Positions 22,561-31,105 of a stretch of DNA of 64,000 nt are shown here, one piece after another; position 1 is the stretch's first letter; each line of letters starts with the position of its first letter. The stretch is from an uncultured Lachnospiraceae bacterium. GTDB lineage: Bacteria > Bacillota > Clostridia > Lachnospirales > Lachnospiraceae. Position numbers and translations under genes: made by a program. The notes under the pieces are model-generated. The model ran no database searches, was not told the DNA's origin, and was given only the letters and a program-made list of their open reading frames with translations. Where the stretch lies: contig CAJUFN010000010.1 of the NCBI GenBank assembly GCA_910585545.1, positions 15,890-79,889 of the forward strand. Reading direction: 5' to 3'.

Positions 22561-25002
22561 ATGAATTATACAAAACAGGCACAGGAAGTAATCAAACATG
22601 CAAAAATAATTGCAAAACAATTAGAACATCCATACATTGGCACGGAACACTTATTGCTTGCGATGAAAAAAGTGTATACAGGTGTGGCGGGCCAGGTTCT
22701 GGCGCTTAATGGAGTAAAAGAAGAGCATATTTATCGTGTGGTGGAGCAATTGATTTCTCCGATAGGAGATACTAGGGAAACATCCAGACAGGAGATGAGT
22801 CCAAGGCTGCAATACATTTTGGAAGAGAGTAAGACAGAGGCATCTCGCATGAAAGCCCAAGAGGTCGGTACAGAACATCTGTTGCTTGCTATGTTGCGCG
22901 ATGTGGAATGTGTTGGCACAAGAATTCTTTTGACATTGAATATCCGTTTGCAGAAGCTGTATCAAGATTTGTTAAATATTCTGGGGATAGATTCAAAAGA
23001 ATACATGGCAGAGATACAAGAGGAAAAGCATGGCGGCGGACAGATGGTGCTGGAACAATATGGAACGGATTTGACGGCGCTTGCGGCGGAAGGGAAATTA
23101 GATCCGGTTATTGGAAGAGATGAAGAAATCAATCGGTTAATGCAGATTCTAAGCAGACGCACGAAAAATAATCCATGTCTGATTGGAGAACCAGGTGTGG
23201 GAAAGACCGCAATCATTGAAGGATTTGCACAGCAAATCGCACAAGGAGCTGTACCGGAAGGCATGAAAGAGAAACGTGTACTGACATTGGATTTATCAGG
23301 AATGATTGCCGGTTCTAAATACCGAGGTGAATTTGAGGAACGAATGAAAGGCCTGATTCGTGATGTGAAGGCTGCAGGAAATGTGATTTTATTTTTGGAT
23401 GAAGTGCATACCATTATTGGTGCAGGCGGAGCAGAAGGAGCTATCGACGCTTCGAACATTCTGAAGCCATCACTTGCAAGAGGCGAGCTGCAGTTGATCG
23501 GTGCAACTACGATAAATGAATATCGAAAGCATATTGAGAAAGATGCGGCATTAGAACGCCGTTTTCAGCCAGTTATGGTAGAAGAACCGGATGAAGAACG
23601 ATGTCTGCAGATTATGGAAGGATTACAGTCAAGGTACGAACAGCATCATCAGGTGAAAATCGAAAAAGAAGCGTTAAAAGCAGCAGTTCATTTATCGCAG
23701 CGTTATATTAACGAGCGTTTTCTGCCGGATAAGGCAATTGACGTGCTGGACGAGGCATGTTCGAGAGTGAATCTCTCAGGGTTTCAAGTGCCGGACGGAT
23801 TAAATCAATTAGAAGAAACCATCAAAGAGCTGATGAAAGAAAAGGAAATGAAGATTGTGAGCGGGGAGTTTGAAGAAGCATCTTTACTCCATCAGGAACA
23901 AAAAGAAGCAGAAAAGAAATTCAACCAGCTTAAAAAACGTTTTCAGAACAGGAATCAGAAAAAAGAACTTCATGTGACAGAAGAAGACATTGCGAAAGTA
24001 GTGGCGGCCTGGACGAAAATTCCGGTGCAGAGGCTTGCCGAGACGGAAAGCAGCAGACTAAAGAATCTGGAAAAAACACTGCATAAAAGAGTGATCGGTC
24101 AGGAAGAAGCTGTTGTGGCAGTTTCAAAGGCAGTGAGAAGAGGAAGGGTAGGATTAAAAGATCCGAAACGTCCAATTGGATCATTCCTTTTCTTAGGACC
24201 AACAGGTGTGGGAAAGACAGAACTGTCGAAAGCACTGGCGGAGGCATTGTTTGGCAGTGAAGAGTCTATGATTCGTGTGGATATGTCCGAATATATGGAG
24301 AAACACAGCGTTGCGAAAATGATTGGTTCTCCGCCGGGATATGTAGGACATGACGATGGCGGGCAGCTTAGTGAGAAAGTAAGAAGAAATCCTTATTCAG
24401 TCGTATTGTTTGATGAGATTGAAAAAGCACATCCGGATGTATTTAATATCTTGCTGCAGGTATTGGACGACGGTCATATTACGGATTCGCAAGGCCGTAA
24501 AGTGGACTTTAGAAATACAGTTATTATCATGACATCGAATGCAGGGGCAAAGGCAATCGTGGAGCCGAAACGGCTTGGGTTTGTAACACAAGAGGACGAA
24601 GCGGGCGACTATAAGAAAATGAAGGAAAATGTGATGGGAGAAATTAAGCAGATCTTCCGACCGGAATTCCTGAATCGAATCGATGAAATCATTGTCTTCC
24701 ATACATTGAACACACTGCAGATGAAGCAGATCGTAACATTGCTTTGCAAAGAATTTGCCAGACGCGTGCAGGAACAGATGCAGATTACACTGCATATAAA
24801 AGACTCTGTGAAAAAACACATTTTGGAAAAAGGAACAGATGCAAAATATGGGGCGAGACCGCTTCGCCGCGCACTGCAAAATGAGCTCGAGGATAAGATG
24901 GCAGACGCTATTCTAAATAAAGAAATTGAACCGGGAATGCAAGTGGATGTGACATTTACTAAAAACGAAATAAAATTTCTTCCAAAGCAGATAAATCACT
25001 AG
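22561..25002 (+). CDS. clpC: ATP-dependent Clp protease ATP-binding subunit ClpC
   Basis: An 813-residue Hsp100 unfoldase feeding substrates to ClpP. It has two Clp-N repeats (about 1-145), a first AAA+ module with GEPGVGKT near 208-215 and FLDEVHTIIGAGG near 278-290, a coiled-coil/UVR-type middle region (about 415-470), and a second AAA+ module with GPTGVGKT near 546-553. Start ATG 22561 follows GGGAGGA; an adjacent upstream TTG is not favoured. Length and middle domain fit ClpC rather than ClpB or ClpA. Confidence 0.94.
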   Translation: MNYTKQAQEVIKHAKIIAKQLEHPYIGTEHLLLAMKKVYTGVAGQVLALNGVKEEHIYRVVEQLISPIGDTRETSRQEMSPRLQYILEESKTEASRMKAQEVGTEHLLLAMLRDVECVGTRILLTLNIRLQKLYQDLLNILGIDSKEYMAEIQEEKHGGGQMVLEQYGTDLTALAAEGKLDPVIGRDEEINRLMQILSRRTKNNPCLIGEPGVGKTAIIEGFAQQIAQGAVPEGMKEKRVLTLDLSGMIAGSKYRGEFEERMKGLIRDVKAAGNVILFLDEVHTIIGAGGAEGAIDASNILKPSLARGELQLIGATTINEYRKHIEKDAALERRFQPVMVEEPDEERCLQIMEGLQSRYEQHHQVKIEKEALKAAVHLSQRYINERFLPDKAIDVLDEACSRVNLSGFQVPDGLNQLEETIKELMKEKEMKIVSGEFEEASLLHQEQKEAEKKFNQLKKRFQNRNQKKELHVTEEDIAKVVAAWTKIPVQRLAETESSRLKNLEKTLHKRVIGQEEAVVAVSKAVRRGRVGLKDPKRPIGSFLFLGPTGVGKTELSKALAEALFGSEESMIRVDMSEYMEKHSVAKMIGSPPGYVGHDDGGQLSEKVRRNPYSVVLFDEIEKAHPDVFNILLQVLDDGHITDSQGRKVDFRNTVIIMTSNAGAKAIVEPKRLGFVTQEDEAGDYKKMKENVMGEIKQIFRPEFLNRIDEIIVFHTLNTLQMKQIVTLLCKEFARRVQEQMQITLHIKDSVKKHILEKGTDAKYGARPLRRALQNELEDKMADAILNKEIEPGMQVDVTFTKNEIKFLPKQINH

Positions 25003-25062
25003 TAATCTGAAAAAAATTATACTATAATCATAATCAGATACAGGCAAAAAGCCGGGCAGCAG

Positions 25063-25088
25063 CTTGCGGACATAAACGTGTCTGCAAG
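25063..25088 (+). other. Leader hairpin before the 137-residue protein gene
   Basis: CTTGCGGACA (25063-25072) pairs with TGTCTGCAAG (25079-25088) with one mismatch, about 30 nt before the gene at 25119. A TATAAT box at 25023-25028 upstream may be the -10 element, but no good -35 is present. Without a T tract it is not an obvious terminator. Confidence 0.45.
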
Positions 25089-25118
25089 TGTAAGTTACAT
25101 AGCAGGAGGATATTTACA

Positions 25119-25532
25119 ATGACAGTGATAAAAGAATTATTGAAAGCGAATGAGGATGGAGGGCTTAGTTTCGGAGATTATACGCTGGAGAACAAGACAA
25201 AACTAGATGGTTTTGAATTTCAGGGCGATTTATATAAAGTGAAAACTTTCAAAGAGATTACCAAATTAGAAAAGAATGGAATGTTTGTATATGAATCTGT
25301 ACCAGGAACAGCGGTAGAAGATTTTAAAGTGACAGAAGAAGCAATTACATTCCGCGTATCCGCACAAAGCGACGCGCAGTTTACAGTCGAACTCGAAGAA
25401 GACAGCGAATATACCGTATATATGGACGACGTAAATGTCGGCAGAATGAAGACGAATTTAAGCGGTAAATTAAGCGTAAGTGCAGAGTTGAGTGAAGGAA
25501 AAGCGGTAAGTATAAAGATTGAAAGAGTATAA
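25119..25532 (+). CDS. Conserved 137-residue protein of Lachnospiraceae, function unknown
   Basis: An acidic soluble protein, predicted mostly beta, with no signal peptide or membrane segment. The segment YKVKTFKEITKLEKNGMFVY followed by ESVPGTAV is characteristic of a family that, from memory, is often labelled endosialidase in databases; nothing here resembles a sialidase catalytic site (no Asp-box, no RIP motif), so that label is probably a carried-over error. AGGAGG precedes ATG 25119. It is monocistronic between a leader hairpin and a terminator, suggesting a well-expressed gene. Confidence 0.7.
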   Translation: MTVIKELLKANEDGGLSFGDYTLENKTKLDGFEFQGDLYKVKTFKEITKLEKNGMFVYESVPGTAVEDFKVTEEAITFRVSAQSDAQFTVELEEDSEYTVYMDDVNVGRMKTNLSGKLSVSAELSEGKAVSIKIERV

Positions 25533-25547
25533 TTACATATCAGCATG

Positions 25548-25577
25548 AAAGGGACTGCCGGGAAGCAGTCCTTTTTC
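25548..25577 (+). terminator. Rho-independent terminator
   Basis: GGACTGC (25552-25558) pairs with GCAGTCC (25565-25571), extended by A/T pairs, and a TTTTT tract follows. It closes the 137-residue protein gene. Confidence 0.82.
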
Positions 25578-25607
25578 TAACGGTAAGGCAAGGGGAAGCG
25601 AGGAAGA

Positions 25608-26060
25608 ATGGAGCAGAGCATTGTAAGAGGAAGCCTTATTTTGGTAATCATGGTCATATTATTCATTGTGGCAGTATTTGACATCCGGGAAAAGAAAATC
25701 TCGAATTGCTGGATACAGGTATTGTGGGTGCTTGGAATCCTGGAAATGATGGTGTTTCCGGAGATTGGCATCCCGGAACGGATATTTGGAAGCTGCTATA
25801 TTAGCTTTTTGATGCTTTTGCCAAGTCTGTTTGGGAAACGAGCATTTGGCGGCGGAGACATTAAGTTGATCTCTGTATGCGGATGGCTTGCAGGAGCAAA
25901 GGACATCTTCTGGATATTTGCGTACAGCATTTTTGCGGCAGGACTCTATATTGGAATCCGGATGTGGAAAGGAAGCATGAAGGGAAAAGAAGAAATCCCA
26001 TTTGCTCCATTTATCTGTGAGGGAGCGTTGCTTGTTGTCTTGCAACATATGTGGGGATAG
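25608..26060 (+). CDS. A24 family (prepilin) peptidase
   Basis: A 150-residue integral membrane aspartic protease. The two catalytic aspartates are in VFDIREKKIS (near 24-33) and GGGDIKLIS (near 84-92), the D and GxGD motifs of the family. It lacks the N-terminal methylase domain of full PilD and resembles CpaA/TadV-type enzymes. It would process type IV pilin-like or Tad/Flp pre-pilins; no pilin genes are nearby, so its substrates are elsewhere. It is followed by topB after 43 bp. Confidence 0.85.
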   Translation: MEQSIVRGSLILVIMVILFIVAVFDIREKKISNCWIQVLWVLGILEMMVFPEIGIPERIFGSCYISFLMLLPSLFGKRAFGGGDIKLISVCGWLAGAKDIFWIFAYSIFAAGLYIGIRMWKGSMKGKEEIPFAPFICEGALLVVLQHMWG

Positions 26061-26103
26061 ATTATAATGACACGTAGAAAAAATCAAGATGGAGAAATGA
26101 AAT

Positions 26104-28320
26104 ATGAAATCATTAGTAATTGCAGAAAAGCCATCTGTGGCAAGGGATATTGCCCGGGTGCTGAAATGTACGAAGAATATAAGCGGAGCGATCGAAGGAA
26201 ATCAGTATGTAGTCACATGGGGACTGGGACATTTGGTAGAACTTGCGGACCCGGAGCATTATGACAAAAAATACAAAAACTGGAAGATGGAAGACTTACC
26301 GATGCTTCCGAAGGAATTCCATTATGAAGTGATCAAACAGACTGGAAAACAATTTAGCAATGTCAAGACGCAAATTCATAGAAAAGATGTGCAAGAGATT
26401 GTGATTGCCACGGATGCCGGACGTGAAGGAGAGTTGGTGGCAAGACTGATTTTGTTAAAAAGCGGAAATAAAAAGCCGATCAAAAGGCTTTGGATTTCTT
26501 CTGTGACAGATAAAGCGATCAGAGAAGGATTTGCACACTTAAAGGATGGCAGAGCGTATGATAATCTCTATCACGCTGCAATGTGCCGTGCAAAGGCAGA
26601 TTGGCTGGTAGGTATCAATGCAACACGTGCACTTACATGCAAATATAATGCACAGCTTTCCTGCGGACGGGTGCAGACCCCTACGCTTGCCATGATTGCT
26701 AAGCGGGAAGAAGAGATTAAAAAATTCATACCAAAACCATATTATGGTTTGAAAGCGATGGCAGAAGGCATGACATTTACCTGGCGGGATGGCAAGACAA
26801 AAGGGATGCGTTCCTTCCAGAAAGAAAAAATGGAAAGTCTGGAAAAGCAGTTATCAAACCAAGATGGTATGCTTGTCTCTGGCAAGAAGAAGCCTAAGAA
26901 GGTATATGCACCGCTTTTGTATGATTTGACAGAGCTGCAAAGAGATGCGAACAAACGATTTGGATTGTCGGCGAAAGAAACACTGAACATTATGCAGCGT
27001 CTGTATGAGAATCATAAAGTACTAACATATCCAAGAACAGATTCCCGTTATATCAGCGCAGATATTGTACCGACAATTGGGGAACGCCTGCAGGCATGTG
27101 CGGTGGGACCATACCGAAAGAGCGCCGGTTCTCTTGGGGCAAAGCTTGGCAGAGGAAAGGCGTTGCAGGAGAGTATGGCAAAGAAACTTTGGGGCAAAGC
27201 GGGTTTTGTCAATGATGCTAAAGTATCGGACCATCACGCGATCATACCTACGGAGCAGTTTGTGAATCTGGAGCATATGACAAATGAGGAACGCAAAATT
27301 TACGATCTGGTCGTAAAACGTTTTCTTGCCGTACTTTATCCGCCGGCAGAATATGAGCAGACGGAACTGATTTTAAAAATCAAAGAAGAAGAGTTTTTGG
27401 CAAATGGTAAAATCGTGATTGCAAAAGGATGGCAGGAAGTGTATGAGCAGGGCGACTACGATTCGGATGATGAGGAAGAAGAACTGAAAAGTCAAACGTT
27501 AAAAGATATCAGACAGGGAAGTCGATTAAAGATCGAGAGGCTGATCCTGACGGAAGGAAAGACAACGCCGCCCGCACATTTTAATGAGGCAACCTTGTTA
27601 TCTGCAATGGAAAATCCGGTTGCATATATGGAATCCCATGATAAGGAGATGGCAAAGACGCTTGGAGAAACCGGTGGACTTGGAACGGTTGCTACTCGTG
27701 CCGATATTATTGAAAAACTGTTTTCCTCGTTCTTGCTGGAGAAGAGAGGAAAAGACATTTACCTGACATCCAAGGCGAAACAGCTTTTGGAATTGGTTCC
27801 GGAAGATTTGCGAAAGCCGGAACTTACAGCAGACTGGGAGATGAAATTATCGAAAATCGCCAAAGGAAATCTGAAAGAAAAAGCGTTTATGGATGAGATT
27901 ATCGTGTATGCAAAAGAGGTGACGAGCGAAATACGCGGCGGTGAGGGGACTTTCCGTCATGATAATCTGACAAATAAGAAATGCCCGGTGTGTGGAAAAC
28001 GGATGCTGGCAGTCAAGGGGAAGAATAGCGAGATGCTTGTCTGTCAGGACAGGGAGTGCAATCATCGGGAGGTGATTTCCAGAACAAGTAATGCAAGATG
28101 TCCGAATTGTCATAAGAAATTGCAGCTTGTTGGGAAAGGGGACACGCAGATGTTTACATGCGTGTGCGGTTATCGTGAAAAGCTTTCTACGTTCCAGGAG
28201 CGCCGTAAAAAAGAAGGTGCCGGAGTGAGCAAACGAGATGTGCAAAAATATATGAATAAGCAAAAAGACGAGAAGGTAAATACGGCATTTGCAGATTTAC
28301 TGTCAGGATTGAAATTATAA
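26104..28320 (+). CDS. topB: DNA topoisomerase III
   Basis: A 738-residue type IA topoisomerase that relaxes or decatenates DNA via a 5'-phosphotyrosine. The TOPRIM domain starts at KSLVIAEKPSVARDIA and carries DAGREGELVARLI near 104-116; the active-site Tyr is in TYPRTDSRYI (near 308). A C-terminal zinc-ribbon-like region (about 620-690) has CPVCGKRM, a C-x4-C pair, CPNCHKKL and CVC. The length fits TopB. Confidence 0.95.
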   Translation: MKSLVIAEKPSVARDIARVLKCTKNISGAIEGNQYVVTWGLGHLVELADPEHYDKKYKNWKMEDLPMLPKEFHYEVIKQTGKQFSNVKTQIHRKDVQEIVIATDAGREGELVARLILLKSGNKKPIKRLWISSVTDKAIREGFAHLKDGRAYDNLYHAAMCRAKADWLVGINATRALTCKYNAQLSCGRVQTPTLAMIAKREEEIKKFIPKPYYGLKAMAEGMTFTWRDGKTKGMRSFQKEKMESLEKQLSNQDGMLVSGKKKPKKVYAPLLYDLTELQRDANKRFGLSAKETLNIMQRLYENHKVLTYPRTDSRYISADIVPTIGERLQACAVGPYRKSAGSLGAKLGRGKALQESMAKKLWGKAGFVNDAKVSDHHAIIPTEQFVNLEHMTNEERKIYDLVVKRFLAVLYPPAEYEQTELILKIKEEEFLANGKIVIAKGWQEVYEQGDYDSDDEEEELKSQTLKDIRQGSRLKIERLILTEGKTTPPAHFNEATLLSAMENPVAYMESHDKEMAKTLGETGGLGTVATRADIIEKLFSSFLLEKRGKDIYLTSKAKQLLELVPEDLRKPELTADWEMKLSKIAKGNLKEKAFMDEIIVYAKEVTSEIRGGEGTFRHDNLTNKKCPVCGKRMLAVKGKNSEMLVCQDRECNHREVISRTSNARCPNCHKKLQLVGKGDTQMFTCVCGYREKLSTFQERRKKEGAGVSKRDVQKYMNKQKDEKVNTAFADLLSGLKL

Positions 28321-28349
28321 ATTATCTAAAAATCTCATCCAAAAAGTAT

Positions 28350-28378
28350 TTGACTATATAGTAAGTATATGGTTTAAG
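28350..28378 (+). promoter_or_regulatory. Putative promoter of the purine-salvage deaminase
   Basis: TTGACT (28350-28355) and TTTAAG (28373-28378) with 17-bp spacing, about 35 bp upstream of the GTG start. The -10 box is weak. Confidence 0.5.
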
Positions 28379-28411
28379 ATATAAGCGAGTAAAAGAAACG
28401 GAGGATTCGCT

Positions 28412-29812
28412 GTGGGAAAAAAGATTTTAATTCGCAATGCAAAAGCAATCGTAACTTGTGATCCAAAAGACCGTGTTTACTTTAATGCAGACATGCTTGT
28501 GGATGGTCCGAAAATTGTGAAAATCGGACAGAATCTGGAAGAAACAGTAGATGAGATTATTGATGCGACCGATAAACTTGTATATCCGGGATTGATCAAT
28601 ACGCATCATCATTTTTTCCAGACATTTATCAGGAACTTAAAAACAATTGATTATCCGAATATGACAGTACCGGAGTGGCTGGATAAGGCATATCGCGTTT
28701 TTCAAAAAGTGGACGGTGATGTGATTTTCTATTCCTCGCTGACAGCAATGGCGGATTTGTTAAAGCATGGTTGTACATGCGCATTCGACCATCAGTATTG
28801 TTTTACGAAAGCAACTGGAAATACGCCGATTGACCGGCAGATGGAAGCAGCCAGTCTTTTGGGAATTCGATATCATGCAGGCCGTGGAACAAATACGCTG
28901 CCAAGAAGTGAGGGCAGTACGATTCCGGAGGATATGCTTGAGACAACAGATGAGTTTTTAAAAGATTGTGAGCGTATTATTGATTTGTATCACGATCCGA
29001 ATCCATATGCAATGTCACAGATCGTTATGGCACCGTGTCAGCCAATGAACAGTTACAAAGATACATTTGTGGAGACTGTCAAAATGGCTCGTGATAAAGG
29101 TGTTCGTATGCACACGCATCTTGGCGAAGGTGAAAATGAGATCATGGTAGAACGCTGGGGCAAACGCACGTTGGATTGGTGTGAGGAGATCGGGTTTGTT
29201 GGTCCGGATGTATGGCTTGCACATGCATGGGAATTGACAGATGAGGAGTACACACGATTAGGAAAGCTTGGCACAGGTATTTCCCATTGTCCTACACCGG
29301 CAATTCTTGGAGGATTTCCGATTTTGCCAATGCAGGATTTGATGAAAAAAAATGTAAATGTCAGTCTTGGATGTGACGGTTCGGCAACAAATGATGGCTC
29401 CAGTCTTTTGGACGCTATGCGTGTGGCATGGATGATGCAGGCGTGGTTTTCAAAAGAGAGAGGAGGTTGTATCTCTCCTTACGATATGTTGAAAATGGCT
29501 ACCGTAAATGGCGCGGTGACATTGGGACGTAGTGATCTTGGTTCTTTGGAACCGGAAAAGGGAGCAGACCTTTTTATGATCGATGCCGGAAAATTGGAAT
29601 TGACAGGTACTCTTCATGATCCGAAAAATGTTTTGGCAAGAGTGGGTGTGACCGGTTATGTTGATCTGACAATGGTGAACGGTAAGGTCGTATTCAAAGA
29701 TGGTATTTTACTCGGCGTGGATGAGCGTGAGCTTGCACGTCAGGGAGAAGCAGCTTGTAATCGGGTATTGAGAGAGCCATGTGAGGCGTTTCACAATCTT
29801 ATTATGATATAG
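28412..29812 (+). CDS. Amidohydrolase: guanine / 8-oxoguanine-type deaminase
   Basis: A 466-residue metal-dependent amidohydrolase. Metal ligands are visible in NTHHHFFQ (near 66-73), HTHLGEG (near 234-240), LAHAWEL (near 269) and the terminal Asp in GCDGSATND (near 325). The arrangement and length are those of 8-oxoguanine deaminase and related purine or triazine aminohydrolases (SsnA/AtzB-like). Start is GTG 28412, 7 bp behind GGAGG. The adjacent nucleoside-type BMP transporter supports a role in purine salvage or catabolism; exact substrate unproven. Confidence 0.78.
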   Translation: MGKKILIRNAKAIVTCDPKDRVYFNADMLVDGPKIVKIGQNLEETVDEIIDATDKLVYPGLINTHHHFFQTFIRNLKTIDYPNMTVPEWLDKAYRVFQKVDGDVIFYSSLTAMADLLKHGCTCAFDHQYCFTKATGNTPIDRQMEAASLLGIRYHAGRGTNTLPRSEGSTIPEDMLETTDEFLKDCERIIDLYHDPNPYAMSQIVMAPCQPMNSYKDTFVETVKMARDKGVRMHTHLGEGENEIMVERWGKRTLDWCEEIGFVGPDVWLAHAWELTDEEYTRLGKLGTGISHCPTPAILGGFPILPMQDLMKKNVNVSLGCDGSATNDGSSLLDAMRVAWMMQAWFSKERGGCISPYDMLKMATVNGAVTLGRSDLGSLEPEKGADLFMIDAGKLELTGTLHDPKNVLARVGVTGYVDLTMVNGKVVFKDGILLGVDERELARQGEAACNRVLREPCEAFHNLIMI

Positions 29813-29838
29813 GAAAGTTCGTACTTTCCTATATCATA
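29803..29838 (+). terminator. Perfect 15-bp hairpin at the end of the deaminase gene
   Basis: TATGATATAGGAAAG (29803-29817) and CTTTCCTATATCATA (29824-29838) pair perfectly around a 6-nt loop; the stop codon (29810-29812) is inside the left arm. A short AAAA follows, not a T tract, so it may act as a 3' stabiliser or weak terminator. Confidence 0.6.
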
Positions 29839-29868
29839 AAACGCTCCGTGGGATGCGCACTCGCGTGA

Positions 29869-29971
29869 GCGGAAGCAGTCAGCAAAAGCTGACCACGCTC
29901 GGCGCGCAAAGTGTGCAGGCCCCTCATGAGTAAGGGGATGGGGGAGTTGAAGTGGGTTTGCCCACTTTGTT
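29869..29971. repeat. 103-bp structured dispersed repeat, copy B
   Basis: About 95 of 103 positions match copy A at 13193-13295 without gaps, with the same internal stem-loops. It separates the deaminase from the BMP lipoprotein gene, so the two may be transcribed independently. Its right end is 40 bp before the BMP start codon. Confidence 0.82.
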
Positions 29972-30010
29972 TCATAAACGATAATGTGTATATACTAAGG
30001 AGGAGAAAAA

Positions 30011-31012
30011 ATGAAAAAAGCATTATATTTTGTATTGACACTGGCAATGACATTGTCTTTTGTTGCTTGTGGAAGTAAAGGAAATGAAACAAAAGGAAAC
30101 GATGATAAAAAAGAAGGCGGAAAAAAAGTTGCATTACTGGTATCTGGTGCGGTAAATGACCAGGGATGGAATCAGACCGCTTATGAAGGTGCGAAGAAAG
30201 CATGTGAAAAATACAACTGTGAGCTGGCATATTCTGAAAATCTTGGAACAGCAGATATTGCAGCAGCATTTACAGATTATGCAGCAGCAGGTTACGATGT
30301 TGTAATTGGTCATGGATTCGAGTTCGGAGATCCTGCATTGGAAGTAGCGGAAATATATCCGGATGTAAAATTCATCTGTACAGAGGCTGATGCCAGCGCA
30401 GAAAATGTTGCTTCTTATGTTATGGCTTGTGAGCAGACAGCTTATGTAGAAGGAATTATCGCAGCAACAATGAGTAAATCAGGCAAAGTTGGAGCTATTG
30501 GACCAATCCAGGGTGACTCATTGGTAAAGATTGTAAATGGTTTTGAAGATGGAGCAAAATCCGTGAATCCGGATTTGGTAGTGGAGTCAGCATGGACAAA
30601 CAGTTTTGTTGATACACAGTTGGCACAGGAAGCTGCAAAAGCCATGATTGAAGATGGTGTGGATGTAATCAAACATTGTGCAAATGCATGTGGAAACGGT
30701 GCGATGTCTGCAGCAGTGGAAGCAGGTATTTGGTGTCAGGGAGACTCTTATGACCAAAGTTCTTTAGCACCGAAGAATATTCTTGATTCTGCACTCTACA
30801 ATCTGGATGTAGTTATGGATATTGCACTTGGTGACGCAATGAATGGTTCATTTAAGGGAGAGGTTTATAACCTTGGTATGTCTGACGGCGCTGTTGAAGT
30901 GAAGATATCAGATAATGTATCTGAAGAAGCAAAAGCAGCTGCACAGGATGCGATCGATAAGATTATCTCTGGAGAACTGAATGTAGTTCGTGACTACACA
31001 ATTAGAAATTAA
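30011..31012 (+). CDS. BMP-family nucleoside-binding lipoprotein
   Basis: A 333-residue ABC-transporter substrate-binding lipoprotein. The signal peptide ends in the lipobox LSFVAC, so the acylated Cys is residue 20. The mature protein shows the BMP pattern: VALLVSGAVNDQGWNQTAYEG near the start, then GYDVVIGHGFEF and KVGAIGPIQGDS. Relatives (PnrA, BmpA, NupN-like) bind purine nucleosides or bases. GGAGG precedes ATG 30011. It is followed by an intra-operon hairpin and the transporter genes. Confidence 0.92.
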   Translation: MKKALYFVLTLAMTLSFVACGSKGNETKGNDDKKEGGKKVALLVSGAVNDQGWNQTAYEGAKKACEKYNCELAYSENLGTADIAAAFTDYAAAGYDVVIGHGFEFGDPALEVAEIYPDVKFICTEADASAENVASYVMACEQTAYVEGIIAATMSKSGKVGAIGPIQGDSLVKIVNGFEDGAKSVNPDLVVESAWTNSFVDTQLAQEAAKAMIEDGVDVIKHCANACGNGAMSAAVEAGIWCQGDSYDQSSLAPKNILDSALYNLDVVMDIALGDAMNGSFKGEVYNLGMSDGAVEVKISDNVSEEAKAAAQDAIDKIISGELNVVRDYTIRN

Positions 31013-31033
31013 TGGAATAACGAAGTTTTTTGG

Positions 31034-31080
31034 AAAGGCAGAGCTGCGGTGAAATTTAATTTTGTGGCAGCTTGCCTTTT
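31034..31080 (+). terminator. Intra-operon hairpin after the BMP lipoprotein gene
   Basis: AAAGGCAGAGCTGC (31034-31047) pairs with GCAGCTTGCCTTT (31067-31079) with a bulge. It lies 20 bp past the BMP stop and before the ATPase gene. Such partial terminators or mRNA-protecting hairpins keep binding-protein levels above those of the membrane components. Confidence 0.65.
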
Positions 31081-31105
31081 CGTTTATAGGAAAGGAGAGA
31101 AAAAA

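Noticed and set aside
25119..25532. Endosialidase function for the 137-residue protein
   Set aside because: No sialidase motifs, no signal peptide and a very short length; the label appears unsupported by the sequence.
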